Shown here one piece after another: positions 7,443 to 11,135 of a stretch of 11,135 bases of DNA. This DNA is from JAWXVD01 sp044425705 (GTDB taxonomy: Bacteria; Bacillota; Clostridia; Lachnospirales; Lachnospiraceae). The notes beneath the pieces are model-generated. The model was not told where the DNA came from, searched no databases, and was given only the letters and a program-made list of their open reading frames with translations. The DNA lies in assembly GCA_044425705.1 (NCBI GenBank), contig JAWXVD010000110.1, forward strand, positions 1 to 11,135, read 5' to 3'. The position numbers were made by a program, and so were the translations under genes. Position 1 is the stretch's first letter, and the number at the start of each line of letters is the position of its first letter.

Positions 7443-8570
7443 ATGAAAAAGATAGTAATGATTGGCCCAGTTTATCCCTACAAAGGTGGGATATCACATT
7501 ATACAGGATTGATGTACAGGGCGTTAAGTAAGAAATACGATGTAGAGATGATTTCTTTTAAAATGCAATATCCTAAAATACTATTTAAAGCGCAACAGAA
7601 AGATTATGATAATGATAGTTTTGCTATTCCTAATACAAAGTATTGGTTACATACTGCTAATCCACTTAATATTATTAGTGTTGCAAAGAGAATAAACAAT
7701 ATGAATCCAGATTTGATTATAATACCTTGGTGGCATCCATATTTTTCAATATGTTTTACTATTTTAACAACATTTATAAAGAGGAAAAATACTCTGTATG
7801 TTTGCCATAATGTTTTGCCTCATAAACGGTTTATCATGGATCGTTTTTTAACAAAAATGACTTTAAAAAAAGGAAAGACATACATTACTCAATCAAAACA
7901 AGATGCAAAAGACTTGTGTGAAATAATAAAAAATCCTGTTTTTAAAACTACACCACATCCTACATATAATATATTTAAGATACAAGGGCTGTCTAAAGAA
8001 GAAAGTCGTAAAATTTTAGGAATAGGTAATGATGAGAAAATATTATTGTTTTTTGGTTTTGTCAGAGAATACAAAGGCTTAAAACATTTGATCGCAGCTA
8101 TGCCCAGAATAGTGAAGGGTTTGGAAAATGTCAAACTTTTAATTGTTGGAGATTTTGGCGAAGATAGAGAATTATATATGGATATGATAATAGATAAGGG
8201 TGTTGAAGAGAATATAATAATTGTCGAGGGCTATATTCCAGATAAAGAAGTTGAAAAATATTTTGTGTCTTGCGATTTAGTTGTACTGCCATATGAAAGT
8301 GCAACACAAAGTGGAATTGTTCAGATTGCATACGGATTTGAAAAGCCAGTTGTCGTTACGAATGTTGGCGGATTGCCAGATGTTGTTACAGATGGAATTA
8401 CAGGGTATGTTGTTGAGAATAAAAATCCAGATAGTATTGCAAGAGGGGTTATTAAATATTTTAAAGAGAACAAACAACAAGAGTTTTCTGCCAATGTGAA
8501 AAATGAAGAATATAAATATTCATGGGATAGGATGATTGAGGTGATTGAGAAGTTGTGTAATACGGATTGA
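7443..8570 (+). CDS. GT4-type glycosyltransferase with variant active-site motif
   Basis: A cytoplasmic GT-B fold transferase of 375 residues from the preferred ATG. The alternative ATG at 7419 would add eight residues ahead of the expected first strand MKKIVMIGPVYP. Seen: YKGGISHYTG (glycine-rich loop, residues 13-22), WWHPYFS, the second-domain start LLFFGFVREYKGLKHL, LLIVGDFG, and PYESATQSGIVQIA followed by PVVVTNVGGLPDVV and DGITGYVV. The segment at residues 284-296 aligns with the place of the classical EX7E motif, but the two glutamates correspond to A287 and I295. A family of GT4-like enzymes with an S-A-T-Q-S-G signature here is familiar, so this looks like a subfamily trait and not damage. 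It lies 47 bases after the DPM1-like gene and is presumably in the same operon. Donor and acceptor are unknown. Confidence 0.88.
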   Translation: MKKIVMIGPVYPYKGGISHYTGLMYRALSKKYDVEMISFKMQYPKILFKAQQKDYDNDSFAIPNTKYWLHTANPLNIISVAKRINNMNPDLIIIPWWHPYFSICFTILTTFIKRKNTLYVCHNVLPHKRFIMDRFLTKMTLKKGKTYITQSKQDAKDLCEIIKNPVFKTTPHPTYNIFKIQGLSKEESRKILGIGNDEKILLFFGFVREYKGLKHLIAAMPRIVKGLENVKLLIVGDFGEDRELYMDMIIDKGVEENIIIVEGYIPDKEVEKYFVSCDLVVLPYESATQSGIVQIAYGFEKPVVVTNVGGLPDVVTDGITGYVVENKNPDSIARGVIKYFKENKQQEFSANVKNEEYKYSWDRMIEVIEKLCNTD

Positions 8571-8697
8571 ATAAGGGGATAAGCAATAGTAACAATATTA
8601 TATTTTCATGCTCAATTATCATGAATAATTCAGAGTAGAGACTCATTTAAAAATATAGCTAACAAGTATAGTAAAATTATTTGAGATATGCCGGAAG

Positions 8698-8704
8698 AAG
8701 GAGG
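8698..8704 (+). promoter_or_regulatory. Strong ribosome binding site for the GT2 gene
   Basis: AAGGAGG is a near-perfect Shine-Dalgarno sequence eight bases before the ATG at 8713. Another ATG at 8708 is out of frame and only three bases from the site, so 8713 is the start. Confidence 0.85.
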
Positions 8705-8712
8705 ATTATGAA

Positions 8713-9729
8713 ATGTCGTTGGTTAGTATAATTGTTCCTGTGTATAATGTGGAATTGTATATAGATGAGTGCATTAACAGTATAATAAAACAAACATATA
8801 CTCACTGGCAGTTGATTTTAATAAATGATGGTTCTAGCGATAATTCGGGAGCAATATGCAAAAAATACAGAGATAGCGATTCTCGAATCATATATATAGA
8901 AACAAAAAACAGAGGAGTGTCTTGTGCACGCAATCTAGGTATGGAAAATGCTGTAGGTGAATGGATATTGTTTGTCGATTCAGATGATTGGATTGATATA
9001 AAAACACTAGAATACCTTGAGGTAGCTGCCAAAAACGATGTTGATATATGTTTTTTTTCCTTACGGGAGATTAGAAAAAATAAGGTGATAGAAATATTAA
9101 ACCCCAGTAAAAATAAAGTGATTGAGCGACAAGATTTTTTTCAGTATCAGAGATGGTTATATAATCAGTATCTATATAAGGGGAATTATTCTGTTTCGGT
9201 ACCATTTTGCAAGCTGTATCGTAGAAAATTTTTGTTGAAAAACAACCTAGAATTTATAGAGGGTGTAAAAATTGGAGAAGATAAAGTGTTCAATTTGTAT
9301 GCATTTTCATGTGCGTATAAGGGATACTATATTGAGCGAGCGATGTATAATTATAGGATTAACTCAGAATCTGCAATACGGCGGTATCGAGAAGACTCAG
9401 TGGTACAGATAGAAAAAATGTTGTTATTGATGGAACAATTTATAATAGATAATGGCTTACATGATAGATTAATATCAGACTACTATGTTCGTTTAGTAAT
9501 GTCGGTTATGTATTATGTTACTTTGGATTTCTGTCATAAAGATAATCCTAAAAAATATAACATCCGTAAAGATGAATATTATAAATTGGTGAGCTATAAA
9601 AAATATAGTGAGGCAATCAATCGAGTTTCAAACACAGTTTTTCCGTTTAAGCAGAGGGTATTGTTTTTAGCAATCAAAACGAAGAGTTTTTTTCTAATTA
9701 ATTTATTGTGTAAAAGTATAAACAAATAA
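8713..9729 (+). CDS. Family 2 glycosyltransferase (GT-A fold)
   Basis: A soluble or membrane-associated inverting sugar transferase of 338 residues. Seen: the N-terminal strand VSIIVPVYNVELYI, INDGSSDNS with D39 for nucleotide binding, GVSCARNLGM, and the metal-binding FVDSDDW (D89-D92). Further on are the residues typical of capsule and exopolysaccharide GT2 enzymes: CKLYRRKFL, then IGEDKVFN (G188-D190, the likely catalytic-base region) and YNYRINSESAIR. All expected motifs are intact and the length fits the family. No convincing transmembrane span is present; the C-terminus is basic and hydrophobic and could attach to the membrane. The preceding 142-base gap is the longest between genes here, but I see no strong promoter or terminator in it. 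Sugar specificity cannot be predicted. Confidence 0.92.
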   Translation: MSLVSIIVPVYNVELYIDECINSIIKQTYTHWQLILINDGSSDNSGAICKKYRDSDSRIIYIETKNRGVSCARNLGMENAVGEWILFVDSDDWIDIKTLEYLEVAAKNDVDICFFSLREIRKNKVIEILNPSKNKVIERQDFFQYQRWLYNQYLYKGNYSVSVPFCKLYRRKFLLKNNLEFIEGVKIGEDKVFNLYAFSCAYKGYYIERAMYNYRINSESAIRRYREDSVVQIEKMLLLMEQFIIDNGLHDRLISDYYVRLVMSVMYYVTLDFCHKDNPKKYNIRKDEYYKLVSYKKYSEAINRVSNTVFPFKQRVLFLAIKTKSFFLINLLCKSINK

Positions 9730-9775
9730 CATAGCTATATGTATTAGAGCAGTGATGGACGATGGGGTATAAGAT

Positions 9776-9781
9776 GGGAGG
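9776..9781 (+). promoter_or_regulatory. Ribosome binding site for the last gene
   Basis: GGGAGG lies nine bases before the ATG at 9791 and supports that start. Confidence 0.75.
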
Positions 9782-9790
9782 TAAATTAGA

Positions 9791-10900
9791 ATGAAAGTAC
9801 TGTTTATTGGTTGTCAAAATATTATTAAGACAATGACAGGAGGAGAACAAGAATCTCAAAAAAACTATAAATTATTAAATGCTTTGGGGGAACAGTATGA
9901 TATTTATGCTATTATATTTAGTAATGATACAATAAAATTGACTAATGTTAGTGTTTTTAGTAAGAATAAAACAATAATGGACAAAACTATTTCAGTATTA
10001 AGTGGAAGAAGGATATATAGGCTTCGTGATGAAAATAAAGTTTTACAAAAAGTTAAAGAAATAGACCCTAATGTGATATTCCTGGACACAACAGTAATAG
10101 GTGGATTGATAGAACGAATCAATGCGAAAATTGAAAAAAAAATCAAAGTTGTTACGTTCATGCATAATGTGGAGGTTAATTACGTAAGAAATCAATTCAA
10201 ATACCATAGTAAATTATTTGGGTTAACAATAAATGCTACATATAATAATGAAAAAAAAGCATTGGATAATTCAGATAAAATTATTGTGATAAATCAGAGA
10301 GATGAACGTGAATTAAAAAAAGTATACAATAAGAGTGCAGATTTAGTTTTACCAGTAAGTTTTGCAGACACTTTCCAAAGTGATAGGCTTAATAGAAGTA
10401 AAGGTGATAAGAAGTTGTTATTTGTAGGCTCGGATTTTCCACCAAACTATCATGGAATAAAACGCTTTGTTGAAGAAGTAATGTGCAAGTTGCCAGAATA
10501 TGAATTGACAATAGTTGGAAGAGGATTTGAAAATCGAAGAGAGGAATTGTCCCGGGATAATGTAGAGGTAGTGGGTAGTGTTGATGATTTGAGCGATTAT
10601 TACTATAATTATTCGAGTGTAGTTATGCCGATTTTTTATGGAGATGGTATGAAAGTAAAAACGGCAGAAGCTATGATGTATGGAATGAATATTCTTGCAA
10701 CAGATGAAGCGTTGGAGGGATATGATGTAGATGATATTGAAGGAATTAAACGTTGCAATACTGTAGAAGCATTTGTAGAAGATATACGAAAGTTAGAAAA
10801 AAATGGAGTATTTAACAATGATGTAAGGAACTATTTTTTGAATAATCATGAAATGTATAACCAATTGGATGAATTTCGTAGTCTTATAGAATCTGATTGA
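9791..10900 (+). CDS. GT4-type glycosyltransferase
   Basis: A GT-B fold transferase of 369 residues, the normal length for the family. Seen: MKVLFIGCQN first strand, TGGEQESQKN (glycine-rich loop near residues 16-25), VVTFMHNVEVNYVRNQ, SDKIIVINQRDEREL, the second-domain start KLLFVGSDFPPNYHGIKRF, ELTIVGRG, and PIFYGDGMKVKTAEAMMYG followed by ILATDEALEGY. The active-site motif is DX7E (D285 and E293), in the G-x-G-M-K-x-K form common among capsule glycosyltransferases that resemble family 4. Adjacent A9 (10134-10142) and A8 (10251-10258) runs lie in lysine-rich stretches. It follows the GT2 gene by 61 bases and is the last gene in the window. Substrates unknown. Confidence 0.92.
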   Translation: MKVLFIGCQNIIKTMTGGEQESQKNYKLLNALGEQYDIYAIIFSNDTIKLTNVSVFSKNKTIMDKTISVLSGRRIYRLRDENKVLQKVKEIDPNVIFLDTTVIGGLIERINAKIEKKIKVVTFMHNVEVNYVRNQFKYHSKLFGLTINATYNNEKKALDNSDKIIVINQRDERELKKVYNKSADLVLPVSFADTFQSDRLNRSKGDKKLLFVGSDFPPNYHGIKRFVEEVMCKLPEYELTIVGRGFENRREELSRDNVEVVGSVDDLSDYYYNYSSVVMPIFYGDGMKVKTAEAMMYGMNILATDEALEGYDVDDIEGIKRCNTVEAFVEDIRKLEKNGVFNNDVRNYFLNNHEMYNQLDEFRSLIESD

Positions 10901-11051
10901 TTTTAAATATAGAATTTCTAACTCACGTTGTCAACTTGAAAGACAATATAATAATATGACAAAGTACAAATTAGATTCTAGTGATGAAATTTTTACAGAA
11001 ATATTAATACAATATAGAAAGCTTCCTGTATACTATAAATAGGTTAAGAGA

Positions 11052-11080
11052 TTGACAAAATAAAATACCTCAAGTAAATT
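11052..11080 (+). promoter_or_regulatory. Putative sigma-70/SigA-type promoter
   Basis: A consensus -35 box TTGACA (11052-11057) is followed after exactly 17 bases by TAAATT (11075-11080), which matches four of six positions of TATAAT. It faces right, toward a gene that would begin beyond the window. Confidence 0.45.
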
Positions 11081-11124
11081 TAGATTATTACTGACCGGGA
11101 TGTTGGTAAAATTCTAAAAACACG

Positions 11125-11130
11125 AGAGGT
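11125..11130 (+). promoter_or_regulatory. Possible ribosome binding site at the window edge
   Basis: AGAGGT ends five bases from the window edge, so a start codon would fall just outside. Together with the promoter candidate about 50 bases upstream, it hints at a new transcription unit starting at the right edge. Confidence 0.25.
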
Positions 11131-11135
11131 ATATA

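Larger units (their letters stand above)
10901..11135. other. Non-coding 3' region, no supported gene
   Basis: Reading both strands in all frames shows many stops and only short open stretches. The longest is a 28-codon ORF on the + strand at 10956-11042 without a ribosome binding site. No clear GC-rich hairpin with a T-run marks the end of the operon. The right half contains a promoter-like element and, at the edge, a possible ribosome binding site. Confidence 0.6.

Noticed and set aside
8571..8712. Possible promoter or terminator in the 142-base gap, including the TTCATG/CATGAA hairpin at 8605-8625 and TATAGT at 8667-8672
   Set aside because: The stem is six pairs and AT-rich, and no acceptable -35 box is found at proper distance from the -10-like element. 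Apart from the ribosome binding site I see nothing supported here.
10956..11042. 28-codon ORF after the last gene, whose frame stays open further upstream
   Set aside because: No ribosome binding site and no recognisable similarity. It could be a gene remnant but nothing shows it.
11084..11135. Short + strand stretch reading ITDRDVGKILKTREVY at the right edge, slightly CBS-domain-like
   Set aside because: In-frame stops lie immediately upstream and there is no start codon, so it is too short to support a gene.

Overview
The window is strongly AT-rich (about 30% GC by eye). All genes lie on the + strand, with purine-rich Shine-Dalgarno sites and normal use of TGA as a stop. This suggests a low-GC Gram-positive of the Clostridia, plausibly Lachnospiraceae-like; that is an inference from composition and protein style, not a species identification. 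There is no rRNA, tRNA, CRISPR array, transposase or recognisable insertion sequence.

The content is one block of surface-polysaccharide genes. In order it holds: a 5'-truncated SAM-dependent methyltransferase (1-704); a two-domain glycosyltransferase with an MtfB-like GT4 N-terminus and a degenerate GT-A-like C-terminus (707-2539); two large multi-spanning membrane proteins resembling GT-C transferases (2577-4796 and 4888-6393); a DPM1-like polyprenyl-phosphate sugar synthase with two C-terminal membrane segments (6445-7395); a GT4 enzyme with a variant active-site motif (7443-8570); a GT2 enzyme (8713-9729); and a second, conventional GT4-type enzyme (9791-10900). The last 235 bases carry no supported gene but hold a good promoter candidate and, at the very edge, a possible ribosome binding site for a gene outside the window.

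Working model (inference). The cytoplasmic GT4 and GT2 enzymes build a lipid-linked glycan. The methyltransferase modifies or caps it. The DPM1-like enzyme loads a sugar onto polyprenyl phosphate, and the two GT-C proteins transfer such sugars to the glycan on the outer face of the membrane. No initiating phosphoglycosyltransferase, Wzx flippase, Wzy polymerase, ABC exporter or nucleotide-sugar synthesis gene is present here, so the locus must extend beyond the window or rely on genes elsewhere.

The points most worth following are the GT4 plus GT-A-like fusion, the paired GT-C proteins next to a donor synthase with no GtrA-type flippase, the carbohydrate-binding-like tail on the larger GT-C protein, and an eight-G run inside the SAM-binding loop of the methyltransferase.
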